64,000 nucleotides of DNA from Polytrichum commune (Eukaryota > Streptophyta > Polytrichopsida > Polytrichales > Polytrichaceae): assembly GCA_950295325.1 (NCBI GenBank), contig OX485808.1, positions 10,110,501 to 10,174,500 of the forward strand, in the 5' to 3' direction. The position numbers and the translations under genes were made by a program. Of the stretch, positions 47,301 to 60,907 are shown piece by piece. The notes under the pieces were generated by a model that saw only the letters and a list, made by a program, of their open reading frames with translations, ran no database searches and was not told the DNA's origin. Numbering within the stretch: position 1 is the first letter of the stretch; each line of letters begins with the position of its first letter.

Positions 47301-48789
47301 AGTTTATTCATATTTAAGACAATTTGTGATTTGTTTAGTAGTCCATCTTTCTCAAGTACGACATTAAAAATATCTGCTTGCAGATTCAGAAACTGTGGAT
47401 GCTAAAGATGCGCATAGAGATGATGGTAAGCTTCTGGATAGGAAAGAAGCTTGTGACCGTGTTGCTGAGGTTGTTCGAGAAGCTATTGCAAAAATAGAGG
47501 GTGTAGCGGAAGAGAAAGCTTCCCAGTTGAAGAAGGCGCGGCTTGCTCTTGATTTATGTGACAGAGAGCTTGATGATAAGAAACGAGAGCTCACGGACTT
47601 GCAGGTGAGAGGGACTTTCAACACATTACATGGTACCTGACTACTTTCTATAGTCAGGGACACAAATATGTGGTTTTATGAGTCATAGTTAGTCAATCAC
47701 TATATTACACTAGTGCATTTCTCTAGATCTATCTCCTGCATTGGCATTCATCCTCCTGGGAGTTCTACAAGTCGTGTCCAGGGCATGCTTAGTGCTAAGT
47801 CACACTGGTGGAAATGCTTACATGCTCTTGTTGTAAATGGAATCTCTATCGCCTGATAGAGCCTTACAGTGATCTTTAGTGCCCTATTCTATATGTAATA
47901 TCTTTCTTACCATTTGTATGAATCTGTTTGAAAATCTATCTAGAAAGTGATGTAATAATTCTTCAATTAACCATGTCAGAATGTTCCCAATGGTGCAGTT
48001 TGACAAGCAAAGGAAAAAACAACAAATAGAGGAGCTGGAGTCGATTGTAAAGTTGAAGAGGGCAGAGGCAGAAATGTTTCAATTTAAGTCTGATGAAGCT
48101 CGGCGTGAGGCTGAGGGTTTGCAACGTATAGTATCAGCGAAATCAGAAAAGGTTGAAGAGGAATATAAAAGCAGGTATGGCACCGAGCTCATCCAATATT
48201 TTTAACCTGACTATCTTGGAGATATACTCTGCTCATGTGGCAGATAGAAACTAGAGTTTTTATCATTCCCATCCCACAAATCACACACCTCTTCAATCAT
48301 GAATTCAAGAGCTGGCATTGCGTAAATTGGTCAAGTCTGTAGCACTCTAAAGCAAGGTTCTTTGCCAGCTGGTCTCAGCATGACCTTCATGGTTTTCATG
48401 AATCTTTGTCCTTTACAAATGTCTTTGACACCTCCAGGATATTTTACAGGTAAATCCTATCTTGCATACCTGTACAAATGATTTGTGCTCTAGGCATCCC
48501 TTGACGTGTTGATTGGGATACATGGTAAAGGTACCTGAAGCTCCGGCTGGATGAAGCAGAAGCTGAGAGGCGCTTGCTCTTTGACAAGCTCCAGGGTCCT
48601 GATGCTGTACGCTTTCTGAAGGGGTCGGATCCCTCTCAGATGCTCCTTCTCAGTAAGATCCATGGTTTATTTGAGAGAGTTGGCATGATGTCCAGTATGC
48701 CTCCGGAGGGTCCTCCCACCCCTTCTTTGAACCTCTCAAACTCTGGCTCACCACCGAACAAGCCTTCATCATCAGGCCCAGCAACCTGA
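44366..48789 (+). CDS. OBE: OBERON-type PHD-finger protein, six coding exons
   Basis: OBERON proteins are nuclear PHD-finger proteins that act in plant meristem maintenance and auxin-dependent patterning. Exons 44366-44623, 45456-45662, 46409-47147, 47384-47604, 47999-48174 and 48531-48789 join in phase to 619 residues, close to Arabidopsis OBE1/OBE2. The N-terminus has the conserved ESPSESASSRETWPT just before the first intron. Exon 2 carries RDIMREVLESMAQRM and DESLEELK. Exon 3 holds the atypical PHD region: CRNISCQSQLPANECSCECC, GFCNQCMCVMCSKFDF, then WMGCDVCSHWTHSECAMRGG and FRCRACG, supplying Cys/His zinc ligands. Exons 4-5 encode a charged coiled coil (QRKKQQIEELESIVKLKRAE). The C-terminus is proline/serine rich. 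All junctions are GT-AG. Which OBE subgroup it belongs to cannot be decided here. Confidence 0.95.
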
Positions 48790-51300
48790 CTTTTTAAACA
48801 GCATGCCATTGCAGTGCTGTTTGTAGTCGTAAAAAAGCAAGCAAGCAAAGAGGCACCAGATCTTAAAGGAGATATGTAAGATATTCATTTTCTAGGTCAA
48901 GAGAGACTTCTATTGAGTCAATGCTGATTCTGAGGGGAAAATTAGAGCAGTTAGGTTTCACTTACCTTTAGATGTGGCATGCATGGACCAATTGGCACAC
49001 AAAGAAGACTGAGAAAGTCCTTACACAGAATTGCAAAGCCCAGGCAATGCTGGGTTTGCACATCAGGGGTGGAGGAAGATTTTTGGAATGTTCTGTCTGC
49101 TTTTCATGGTGAGTGTGTTTGGGACATACCAAGTGATTGGCCAAGGGTAGCCATGGGATCATCGAGGATGTAACCCTTGTTTGTCTGTACTGTGCAGACA
49201 CTAATTCTTTTTGTAAATAAACAGAACTTACTGTGTCATAAAGCGAACAGGCTTGATGGCTGCACTGGGAGATATTATGTATAATTTACCTATCAAGCTT
49301 TGAGTGGTGTAATTATTAGCAACCTGTAACTGGAGATGCAGGAACTTGTGAATGTCGTCTGGTTGCTACTTAATGGAAGATGCTTCGCATGTCCAAGTGC
49401 TTTCTGATTTTGCAGAGTCAGCGCAGCCGAGGAAGCTCCATGTGGACCTTCGTAATCACATGACACAACTACATACTGGAAGACATGATCATGGTGACTT
49501 CATGTGGTCATATGTATAACCTCCAGACATAATCTCTGAATATGCCTGTAAGAAGGTTGGCTGTGGTTCCTTATATCTAGGATGTCTGTAATCATGTGTA
49601 TAGGGGCTTTTAAATTTAACATGGTAACGAATATTCTGCAAACTTATTAAACCTGATGTTTTCTTTCAAAGACATCAACTCTTGAGCACTTCTCAGTCAT
49701 AAAGATTGTTAACTACAGGTGGAACAGAGACAGATGAGTTGGCCTGGAAATCTATTTATTTTTTCTGATGTAGCAGCAGTTTTGGTGGGACCACTGCACA
49801 GAAGAAGTGCAAGTAGGAAAACTAAATAAGTACGTATGTCCTTCATACTGGGAAGACTCTTCCAAATGTGTTGTTAATACGGATGCAGGCTTTCTGTGAA
49901 ATACCTTGGTGGTTTTGATGTCAGGTTGGGATCTACGTACCCTTTGTCGAAAAGGATTCTTCAAATTAATTCAAATAGGTATACAACTTGTCTTTGTTGA
50001 ATTTGCCATGGTACAAGGTACTCCAAATTATTAACAACACAGGAGACTTGCTTGTCAGTGTGCACATCAACGCCAAGGAAGTAAAGGCTACCAGAGCATT
50101 TGGCTGAAGGTGTACAATGAGCTGATGGTGCAGGCTGTACTTAATCTTTGTCCCTGGACTCCCAGCATGCTTGTTGAGAGTTTTTTTGCAACCTCACGTT
50201 TTATGCACATGTACAGGTAAATCGTGCGCTCAAAATGTGCACTTGGATGTTTGGATGACCTTGTAAGTTTACAGCCAGTGAGAGGTTACTCTTGCCAGAT
50301 TACATTAATGGCTGATTTGGAGAATTGATCTGAGACCAAATGAGCTGGAAAGAGGAATCTAACTACTTGTAGAATTCTTATTCTTCAGACCAGTTGTGCA
50401 GAGCATTGCAGATGAAAAGATTAAAGGCAAAGTACTTAATGTGCAGAATCAGAAATTCATTACATGGCAAAACTGTTAGATTAAATTGGTGTAGAGCATA
50501 TCAAATAGACACAGTGAGTGTATGGAGGGAAGCATTGTGGTTGGCATCTACATTTAAATTGAGGTGGAGTAATCAGAACTTTTTGGGCACAAGTTAGGTG
50601 AAGCCATGTATAATGTGAATAGATGTTATCGAGCAGCATTTTGCAATGAATAGGTACTATTGATTCACATTAGGCAACAAGTGTTATCTACCACCCTCCA
50701 GAAATTCTTTGAACTTGATTTACAGGCTTTGTATGTACGATTGGGGTCCTGGAAACTGCATATACATTGATTTGGTATATGTATATATTTTGGGGGTGTA
50801 CCAATATAATTTTAAATTTTATGCAAAATTTGATGAAAGACAATCAGCCCCAATGTTTGAACAATATAGATGAATTCTTGGTCTGTATCAACCTACTGGT
50901 TGCTCATCCAAGTGGAGACACTTCCAATGACTTTCTTGTGCTTTTCTATCCACAATGAGTAGAGTATATTTCATCAATATCCATGAGTAGATTGATTATG
51001 TCCCATAAATGGCTTAGTTGATGAATGTCTCATTGCTATTGCAGCTTGTGATCCATTTTCCTCTTGCTAGTTATGTAGTCCATAAATGAGGGTTTCAAAG
51101 ACCAAAGTCAACCATTATTTATTAGAATATTTAATCACAATGTCAATTGTAGAATCTTTGCATTTTGTTTCATTCATAATGATATGTTAGCTTGTCATCT
51201 CAACAACTCTAGAGATTATCATTCTTTCAAACACCCTTACTTAAATGGAATTGGTACAAAAATATTTTTGTATTATGGATCCGGGAGGCACTTACTAATG
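48790..51300. other. 3' region of the OBERON gene and intergenic DNA
   Basis: The first several hundred bases are probably 3' untranslated region; AATAAA-like signals occur near 49215. Open frames at 49-51 kb are short and unrecognised. Confidence 0.45.
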
Positions 51301-53559
51301 ATTTTTTTGGCCCTTTCTATTTTTTATTTTTCACTTACATAAGAGCGTATTCCTCCGAGTTGGAAAATTTTCATTACTCAAAAGGTGGCTGGGGCAACCT
51401 GCACATGAGGTAGGTTGTCCATAATAATCCACAAGTGGCATTAAGGGATCCTATGGAGTTACCAAATTCAAAGTTCAATTTGGTAACCCAATAGCATATT
51501 GAAAAATTCCTCAAAGAACTTGGCCCTCATGTTGGTTTAGGGGCTGGGCTCTTCATTGGAAACTTAAATTATGTTTGTGGGTCACTATGAAATTAAACCT
51601 TCTATGTGTGAGAAGTTTATAAACAAACCAAATGTACATGTATTAATGGTAGGTTAAAAAACAAACTCATGTATTTATACTAAGCTTTTCAATTTAGTGT
51701 GATAAATGACTCCACTACATATACAAATTATAAATCAAGAATTAAACATGCCTTTATTACATGTAAAGTCATTGAATATTTTTTCATCCACATCATGTAA
51801 CTCAACCATTGCATCAAACAAACAAAGACAAAAGCCTATAACTTAGCCACGATCCATAGATCTAAATCCAAGGGAGCCCATGAGCACTCCTAGCTTGTCT
51901 TATAACCCAAATGCAAACCCTAACAAGGGTAAGCAAGGGAGTCTTTGAGGGATATTACCATATGACAACAAATGGACGAAAATATGGATTAGATAAAACT
52001 AACACATCTATTGTCAAAAATTTCTCTAAACCTTAGGGCCCCTTTTTGCACATCCACCTTTACTTCATAACCTTTTGAAATGTACATACTAGAGAAAATT
52101 ATTACCTCTTCCTAATGTATACTATATATTCTAATGCCTCGAATATGCCCCTTCATACACCCACGTAGTTCATACGTGGAATGAAGAGTCCATCCCCCGG
52201 GTATTTTGGGCACCCACTGAGTAATTGAAGGGGTTGAGTAATGTTATGTGGGTTATTGGATTGGGCATAGATATAATAATGACTTCTATCTTACAATTGT
52301 AATAATCTTCAATTGTCTTTAGAAGTGATTACACTTGAAGATTTTACGATACTATACACTTGCATTGAACATGCCAACATGAATTTCAAAATAATTTATT
52401 GTGAAAGTCTTACTCTCTTTTTAGACATTAACATTATTTGCGGACCCATGAATGATTATTTGATTATCCCAATATGTTCCCTTTGGATCATGCTTACCAT
52501 TTTGAGATGCAACACTGAATCATGAACACTTGTCTGCTCAAGACCCTTTTTAGGCTATGTACCGGCTGGACTATATATAGAAAGAGAACACAATGTAGGC
52601 CTTTAGTAATGTTGTGTGCAATATCATACATAGTTATGCACCTTATTCTTCAATGCATGTTTACTGAAAATAACATGGCCATGGCTAGACGACTTGTTTG
52701 TTGATCAGGAACCCGCATCTATAGTAGAATTTGTATAGGTTTGTGGTTAGTTTAGCACAATTGGGTCTCAACAAACTAAGCCGGGGTCTATGATGTTGAT
52801 TTTGGAGTCAAACTAACCAAAGAAAGAGAATCGCCAATATTGAACTATAGTTGATTGCATTTTTATCTTTAATAAAATTGGTGAGGCCTGGGTCAACGAG
52901 AAATACATCAACCCTATGACCGCATGATCACTTACATATAATAATAAACAATATTTTGTTTGAAACATGTCTGAAGTTGGATATAATTTGGAGACCAATG
53001 TCCAAGAAACAAAAAGATTTTTATTTATACACCTTTAGTTGTTTCTTACCTACGAAAATCCAGAAGAAGCCATTGTTCCATATATCCAAGCACTCAAAAT
53101 TGACACATTGTACTGACCAATCTCCAGTATTAAATTATTTCAAAGCAGAAGTGTTGATTGATTGAACTGAACTAGGGTACACAAAACACGGGGTTTTGTG
53201 AGACAGTCTCAAGATGCATCTCGAGTGCAAGAATTACATCACACCACAAAATACCTTTTTCACTTACTAAATCTGAGTGGCCTATGTTCTACCAGAGTAG
53301 GCACTGGACTGTTAAAATTAATTTATGGCCACAGAAGTGAAACCCAAAATCAATGAATGTCAACGGTAGAGAAATAAAAGGAGAAAGCCAACACTTAGCC
53401 CAAATTAGCTCAACAACTTCCACAAAAGGAGGCAACCGAAGTTGCACTTTCTTATGTTGAGGAAGTGAAGTCAGAAGTTGAGTGATGACTCGGGAGTTAT
53501 CAAAAAAAACTTGGCATACATAGTGATATGAATTTTGTACATTTGTGAGTGAACTCATA
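51301..53559. other. Intergenic, nothing coding
   Basis: No gene or transposase motif recognised. Parts at 51.7-52.2 kb share short phrases (TTTTTCATCC, ATGTAACTCA, CATCCCCCGG) with the element at 21.9-22.8 kb, which may indicate a related repeat. Confidence 0.35.
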
Positions 53560-54075
53560 TAAGTCGTATTGCAGGCTTCAAAGGCTAGGCAAATCTTTGG
53601 TAAGTTGGATACAGAAGCATTGATTCAGGAATAAATTGTTGTCTGCTAGAAAGAATTACATACCAGAACAAAGACCGCTCTCGATTGAACACTACAATCT
53701 GAACAGATTAATCTTTCTGCTCTGTTTCTGTATGTAGTTGAGGAGGTTAACCTCCATACCTTCAACTTCTCAGTTCATTTGCTTGCAGTGTCCACATGTT
53801 GAGTTTTTGCCACTTGACAACAACTTTGCATACATCATTGTTGATGTAACTTTTCTCCAGAGTACTCGTATAATACATATTGTGGGCTTCAAAGACTTCA
53901 AAGGCTTGAAATCTTTGATGAGTTGGATGAAGAAGTGTTGAATCTTGAATAAATTGTTGTATGCTGGAAAGAATTACATACTAGTACAAAGGCTGCTACC
54001 GATTGAGCACACATTATAAAGAGATTAATCTTGGTGGAGCTGTTGTGTATGTAGTTGAGGAGGTTAACCTTGAGC
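53560..54075 (+). repeat. Tandem duplication of a roughly 200-bp unit
   Basis: 53560-53755 and 53870-54075 align in the same orientation: GGCTTCAAAG, AATCTTTG, GAATAAATTGTTGT, GAAAGAATTACATAC, AGATTAATCTT and ATGTAGTTGAGGAGGTTAAC occur in order in both. Non-coding. Confidence 0.65.
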
Positions 54076-56187
54076 TGGGAGGCGATCGAATGCCCGGTGA
54101 ATGTGTAGTACCTTTACCTGTTGCAGCGTTCTGATCAATATTAAGGTTCCGGAATCCTGCAGGAGCATTGTTGTGACAGGAACCATCATCATCAGAGCGC
54201 TGGGAGGAAATTTGATTCGCAAGAAGCGACTTGGTGTTGAAGGTATCATGTGATCAAGTCCGCCTGCGGAGTGTTATTATCATTGTGCGTTATTCATTCC
54301 TGAAGGTTTTCGGTTCAGCTCCATTTTTTTTTTGTCTTGAATCGAATTGCTATTGTGTTGTTACCTTTATTTTTTGAAGACCTGCGAATGATATCATCTC
54401 TCCCGAATTTTTGATCTGCGTGAGCTAAGTCATTGTTCAATCACGTCAAGTATACTAAATCGTCCTTAACAATAAGCACAGTTTAAATATTATGAGCGGT
54501 TTTAATCAAGTCTATAGATTCCAGGAGATTTTATGGACTTTCTTAGATGAAAATAGATCTACCTAGGGGGCCTGGATTCTGACGACCCTTGCGTTGGTGT
54601 AGTTGCCTTTACTTGTTTTTGAAAATAACCTGTGAATGTCTAATGCTTTTCTGATTCAGTCACAAGGAAGAAGAAAAGATCCTCTCAATTATCTCCATGC
54701 ATGTTGCTCTTGCTTATTGTGAAATGATTAATCATAGATTCACTAGAAGCATTGAAGCGAGCATTGGAAGTGATTTAAAAGTCAACTATTGTAAAGGGTA
54801 AAGTTGCCACGCCGGCCCCGTAATTTGCACGAGCTAAGGCAATTTTGTTGAATCACGTCGAGTATGGAAAGCAAGCACAATTGGATGGAACAGCTTTTTA
54901 CAAGAAAAATATCCATGTCAGTGCTCCTATCCTTATGATTATGATCGAACATAGGCCGAGACATTGACCACAATTTTGGCGCCTTTGCTGTGATCGTTGT
55001 AGGGTTACAGGAATTATGGCAGCTGAAAAAAGCGTGACATGGACCAGAGTGATGGGAGATTGCATCCCAAGGTCAAGAATGTTGCTGATTCAGATCACCT
55101 TGATGTGTTTGTGTACAATGCTAATAGTGAGCCAATGCGGGGCACAATCTCGTAAAATCTTCAACCTTACCCTTCTCAAGTTCACGTTGGATTGTGCTTC
55201 TACAAAATTCAAGAGCAGTTTTTTGCTACAATTCTGCTTTGTTATTTTCCCCGTAGTACTTAAATTTAACGTTTCCATGATGACATGGAGACAATGAGTG
55301 AAATTTTGAGAGGAATGTATCCAAGAGCTCTCTGGCTCACCTCCATGTCTCCAATTCTGTTCATTGAGCATATAATTTGTTGCACTGGAGAGAGAGAGAG
55401 AGATGATGTCAAGTTGTTGGGCTCATATGAGTCAAGTGTTATTGTATCCTGTCCGAGGTGATCTCTTTTGGTAGAAAAAGAAAGCTTCCTCGCTCTGATA
55501 ACACACCAACGTGAACGTTGGATTACATAATCGTCGAGAGGAGTGTGGATGACGAGCTCTCATAGCAGCGAGACATCCACCTACTCAAACTGTTTACTAT
55601 GAGACATCACCGGGCTGCTGCTCAAGAACAAAATCCAAAGATCTATGCCTCAAATGCTTGCAACGTGGAAGAAAAGAAGCACAAGGGAGTTGCTGGAAGT
55701 GCTCTCCACTTGAACACGCGACTGGTTATGATTTGTTTGCATGTTTGGTTGTTGATTATGGGTTTAGTCCTGCAAGATATGAGCATAATAAAAATTTTAG
55801 GATATCCATGACATGATTTCCGTGTGGGTATTAAAAAGCACAAGGGAGTTTCTGGGTTTGATCATTGATTAAGGGTTTAAGAATGTTACGAAGTGCAATC
55901 TGTGGACAATAGAAAAAAACACAGCAGAGCTGTTGGAAGTGCTCGCCACTTGGACAAGTAATGATTTGTTTGTGTGTTTGGTCGTTGATTAAGGCTTTGG
56001 TACTATTGGAGGGTGTTAGTATGATTCAGGGTTTAGTCCTGAAGGGTGTTCTTGGGGTGTGACACCTAATGGTCTGGGTGAGTTGTTGTGATTATGCTTA
56101 TAGGGGATTATGAGAAACTCAGTTTTTTCGTTTACTTCTGCTAAGTTTTTTAGCACCAACAAATTCATTCAAACGAGACATCTTACG
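54076..56187. other. Upstream region of the GH17 gene, locally repetitive
   Basis: A phrase (AAGCACAAGGGAGTT / GTTGGAAGTGCTC ... ATGATTTGTTTG...GTTGATTA) recurs at about 55678, 55833 and 55925. Earlier, CGAGCTAAG-like and AATCACGTC(A/G)AGTAT segments recur at 54420 and 54820. An open frame at 55016-55297 (93 codons, with an internal hydrophobic stretch) is not recognisable. An (AG)n tract lies near 55387-55402. Confidence 0.4.
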
Positions 56188-59100
56188 ATGTTAGGGGATT
56201 ATGGGATGGAATCCTATTTGAATTGTTACGTGGTTTTGTTTATTGTAATTATCAACTGTGCAGCTTGCTACACTGAAATGCCATATCCTGCAGAGGTTCC
56301 ATTGATGGGCATCAACTACGGCACACAAGGAGACGACCTCCCAACACCCGAACTGGCACTCCATGCCATCGAATCAATGAAGCTCGGAAGAGTGAAAATC
56401 TTCAACCCAGACCCGGCAATTCTATCCAAGCTTACCAACAGCGGAATGGAAGTAGTGGTCACCATCCCTACCAACGACATACCTGGGATTGCAGCCAGCC
56501 AAGACACGGCGGACGCATGGGTGAAACAAAACATACTGAACTACTGGCCAACAACAAACTTCGTCACAATCCTGGTTGGAAACGAGATTTTCTCTTACCC
56601 TGATCTCCAGTCGACTTGGACACAGCTCGTCCCCGCAATGCAGAACCTCAACACTTCTTTGCACAACAATGATGTGTTCAACTCCAAGTCCATCAAAATC
56701 TCGACGGCTGCAGCTGTGGACATCCTGGCAGCGTCTTACCCACCTTCATCAGGCGCATTCCGAGACGACATCGCGGACTCCGTGATGATACCCCTGCTCA
56801 AGTTTCTGTCCGCGACGAACTCGTATCTTTACATGAATGTGTACCCGTTCCTTGCGTACGCAAGCAGCGGCGGCAACATAACCCTCGACTACGCGTTGTT
56901 CGGCAACGTGACAATAGTCGAAGACTCAGACCTGAAATACACGAACCTGTTCGACGCACAATTAGACGCCGTGAACGCGGCCATGGCGCGGGTCGGCTAC
57001 GGCGACGTGCGCATCGCCGTGGGCGAAACCGGGTGGCCGACGCTAGGAGACGCGAATGAAATTGGTGCAAGTATTGAGAACGCCGCGACGTATAACTCGC
57101 GATTAGTGGCGAAGATCCTCGATACGAAGAATTTCGGGACGCCTCGTCGCCCTAGCGTTTTCATCCCCACGTTCATCTTCGCTTTGTTCAACGAGAATCA
57201 GAAGCCTGGAGCTCTGTCTGAGCGTAACTGGGGCTTGCTTTACCCTAATTTGACCTCCGTGTATCCTATTGACTTCACTGCAAAAGGCCAAGGCAACCAA
57301 TACCTCCCTCCAACTCCACCTCCAAGCAGCCCTAATCACCCCATCTCCCCAATTGCAGCTCCAAGTAGCGAGAATTATGCCACTTCTCCAAGCGCGGATC
57401 CAAGCAGCGAGAATTATGCCATTTCTCCAACCGCAGCTCCAAGCACCGAGACCTATGCCATGTCCCCGACCAGATCGAGCTATGATATTTCGCCAAGTGG
57501 AGCTCCGGCCATGAGATTGGCACCCCCTGGCCCTGTTTCAAGTAGCTCCCCTGGACATGGAATCTGGTGTGTGAGCAACACGGCTGCGGATCCGACCTCC
57601 CTGGAGGCTGCGCTGAACTACGCGTGCAGTGCGATCGAATGCTCGGCGATCGAATTGAACCAGAGATGCTACGCTCCGAACACGATGGTGAGCCATGCGT
57701 CGTGGGCGTTCAATAGCTACTGGCAGGAGTATAAGAGTGTCGGAGGCACTTGCGACTTCGGGGGCGCGGCGATGTTGACTAACATCGATCCAAGTAAGAA
57801 CTCGCCACCAATATATATAGTGTTTCACATTTTGATGAGGTAAATGTGTCTTGAATGGTTGCTTTTCCAACTAGCCCACTTCCTCCTAGTAAGAGACACG
57901 CGATATGGTTTGCAAATCCGGTGCTCGTGTGATGAATATGTTATTCATTATCAATGTGAAGATTCACGTGCTCATCAAATGGTCATATAGGTACCTTCAA
58001 TTATGTCGACCTTTGAGCTTAAAACGGTTCTCATATTTTGAGCACATAGTCCAATCTTTTTTAAACATGTGTCATTTTGTTCTCTATTCTTGAGGACACA
58101 CCTAAACACATAGCACTCAAATTTAGGTGTCCGATTAAGATATGCAACTGAATTAGGCATATCTACCTTAGTGCAAGATGGTGAGCAAATCCAAGTCAAG
58201 GTTGTAGCCACTTTCCTTAGAATTTTTGGAGCTCATATGAATATCTCATTCATTATCAAAGTGAGATTATAGTGCTCGTTGAATGATATATAAGTCCCCC
58301 CCCCCTAATTATGTTGGTTATTGAGCCAAGAATGGTTATCATTTTGAGCACGTAGTCCCATCTCTTATTAAAAATGACTTTTTGGTGTTTGTTCTTGGAG
58401 CCACACCAAACCACATACCACTCGATTATGGGTGTCTAGTTAAGATAAGTAATCGTATTAGGCACGCCTACCTCATAGGTGAATACGTGATATCAACAAA
58501 CATATACAAAATGTCAATAATTAATATGAGCTAGGCAATGGATGTGAGAAGCACCCTCGCCACAATCTATAGTAGGCACTCAACTTACCAAGTTGTGGTA
58601 AATTGGATGCATAATATAGCTAATGGCATGGTGACAAATGTCCATTATTGGGTGTATTGGTCAAGTGATGGCAAATTACAACCCATAGTCAAGGACTTGC
58701 TCCTTTGATGGTGGTGTGATATTGACATGTCAAGATAACACATGTCCACTACTAGGTGTAGTGGTAAAGCCATGATTGGATCATCAATTACAGGTAATAA
58801 TGTGCCTTCTTGTATCTAATTTGGAATAGATGTGTCAGCAAAATCGCAAAAGAGTCAATATCTCGTAAAGGTCACTCGTAATTTGTGTGAGTTTGGTGTG
58901 ATACTTTTGATGGAATGCATCATCCTTGCTGTGCTAAAACAACTAAAAGGAGGAGCATTGTTTTAAAGCTGTTTTTGCATTATAAGCACTATATTCGAAA
59001 GGAATATAAGTACGAACTGGAAGGAAAAGACCTATTAGAGAGTTAAGATGCTAACCCATGCTGTAGGAAATTGACTTTTGATTGGTTCTAAAACCATCGA

Positions 59101-59422
59101 TACATGAGAGTGTAAAACTTTTCTAATCCAGAGACAACCCGTGTGAATGTTTTCTCTCCGCGCCCTATTTCCAAGCGCGTTCTCAACTTCCTCCTCTTTT
59201 TGAAATAACAAACAATCAATTCTTTAGGGCATAGTCTTAATAATGAGCTAGAAAAAGCTGCTATACTGCTACCCTGAGCTAGGTTTTGCTTCGGTGCATG
59301 AAAGTTAATCCCTGACAATTGGAGGCAAATGTGCTTGCTGCATCAATCTGTGCTAATTCTGTCCCTCCAATTTGTGGGTGGTTTTTGTTGCAGGTTATGA
59401 AACGTGTGTGTTCCCACATTGA
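56188..59422 (+). CDS. Secreted beta-1,3-glucanase, GH17 plus X8/CBM43
   Basis: Glucan endo-1,3-beta-glucosidase (GH17), which hydrolyses callose-type beta-1,3-glucan in the cell wall. Exons 56188-57793 and 59394-59422 join at GATCCA A|GT TAT to restore the X8 ending DPSYETCVFPH and a stop, giving 544 residues. A later start at 56206 is equally likely. A signal peptide (CYVVLFIVIINCAACY) precedes the mature start near PLMGINYG. The GH17 barrel shows the acid/base Glu in LVGNEIF and the nucleophile Glu in AVGETGWP. A Pro/Ser linker has repeats of about 16 residues of the type APSSENYAxSP. The X8 domain begins IWCVSNTAADP with conserved cysteines. No hydrophobic C-terminal tail follows, so GPI anchoring is not predicted. 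The exon is GC-rich in third positions against an AT-rich background. Retaining the intron would replace the last ten residues with a short hydrophobic tail. Confidence 0.93.
57855..58170 (-). repeat. Dispersed family A, solo arm (GH17 intron)
   Basis: Plus-strand text: CCCACTTCCTCCTAGTAAGA, TTATTCATTATCAATGTGAA, TGGTCATATAGGTACC, TTTTGAGCACATAGTCCAAT, CTTTTTTAAACATGTGTC, CACACCTAAACACATAGCAC. A well-preserved family arm. Confidence 0.7.
58200..58480 (-). repeat. Dispersed family A, second arm in tandem (GH17 intron)
   Basis: Directly follows the copy at 57855-58170 in the same orientation: AATTTTTGGAGCTCATATGA, TCATTATCAAAGTGA, a C10 run, GAGCACGTAGTCCCATCTC and CACACCAAACCACATACCAC. Confidence 0.68.
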
Positions 59423-60907
59423 TTAGTTCCTCTGCTTGAGCAAGGGCAGGGATGCAGCTGGCTCAAACTTGCAACGAGGAGTATCATTCAAAAGTGAGCA
59501 TCCCTTACAAACAGAACAATGCAAAGGGCTGTTGGTGTTGACTAAGCCTCAGATTTTTTTAATGAGACTGGACATCACCTTTAGATTCTACCATAACTTC
59601 GTATAACAGGTACTCATAGCAATTAAGATTGTGAACAGAGAAGCTATACTTGCAGGAAGTTGTATAGATTCTTTGGCAGGAGTCACTTGATTGTGTTTTG
59701 GCTTCCACTAATGATTTCATTGCAAGCAACAGTCTCAAAACATTGTCAAATCATTTCCTAGTACAGCTTGTGTATTTATCTATGAACTTACTGTAGCCAC
59801 TGGTAATGATCAACGAATGCCACAGTTGTAATACACCTTAATTTCTGGTCTCTTCTTACAAGTCCATAGTTGAGCTATGAAACTCATTGAACATAACCAA
59901 GAACAGTCGGTTAACACATGAAAATTTTGTAAGCCTTCAAAATCCTTGGGCCAAAAGAATTTTTTTCACTTTAGACATGCAATATTACATAGCAATGATA
60001 GCCTTAAAAACCACTAGCCAGTCCAGTGTCATCTTCTATCTCAAACCTGGCCTCCTTACTACCATGTATCAGTCAATTGTACACATCAAAGGACAACGAA
60101 GGTGTTGAGCAATGTATAATACGGCTTGTAAAAACCTGCCATGAAAAGTGTGTCTAACAAAATCCCTTCCCTTCTCTATCTCTTCACCTGTTTGAAAAGC
60201 TCTTGGATGCGAATTTTGGTGAAGACAAGCAGTCTCAGCACTATCAATACATGTGGCCGCAACCTCAATTCTGATGTGCATGGAGACTAACCAGCTGCAA
60301 AAGGTAAACGCCTATATAGGATACAGTAGAGGCAGCTCCCTTGTATGTATCAGAAGATAAGGAAAATAACCTTGGAAGTATTTGGTCATGGTACTAACAT
60401 ATCTCAATCCTTGATACTTATCACCCTTGGAGCTGGACTGCCTAGTGTTGCTGCAAAATCTGGATGATTTCGATAGAGGATGAAGGAACATACTATATTC
60501 AAATCTGTTTCCTTTTTGTGTAGACAAGCACATGACCTTGTAGTTCCCGGTCAACTGGAAAGTGTGCATGGAACAACTTCTTGTTCTGCATGATCCCAAC
60601 ACACAAACAAAAAATTATCATACAGGAACAGGGGGTTAAGTAAGTGGACTAACAAGTCTCACTAAATTTTCAAATCAAAAGTGCCTTTGAATTCTTGGTT
60701 TCGTTTTAAGCACGCCAATTGGCCATCAAAGGAGAGTTATTTATGACATAGGCCATGTGCAAATTATTAGCATTGTGCACTAGAATCAGTTCTTTTCAAG
60801 AGTTGCATAAATCTGTATGGAACAGATCAGGAGTACTAGCAACCACTCTGTTTGACAAAGTTTCACCTAAGCTTGTGCATGTATAAGTCAACAATCCTGC
60901 TGGTCTC
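59423..60907. other. Intergenic between convergent GH17 and PIG-B genes
   Basis: This should hold both 3' untranslated regions. No additional gene or repeat was recognised. Confidence 0.45.

Noticed and set aside
54064-54260. Minus-strand Ser/Asn-rich open stretch considered as an exon
   Set aside because: A stop lies just upstream in frame, no family is recognisable, and no partner exon was found nearby.
55016-55297. 93-codon open frame with a signal-peptide-like hydrophobic run
   Set aside because: No recognisable family, no conserved pattern, and it lies in locally repetitive DNA; an open frame of this length is expected by chance.
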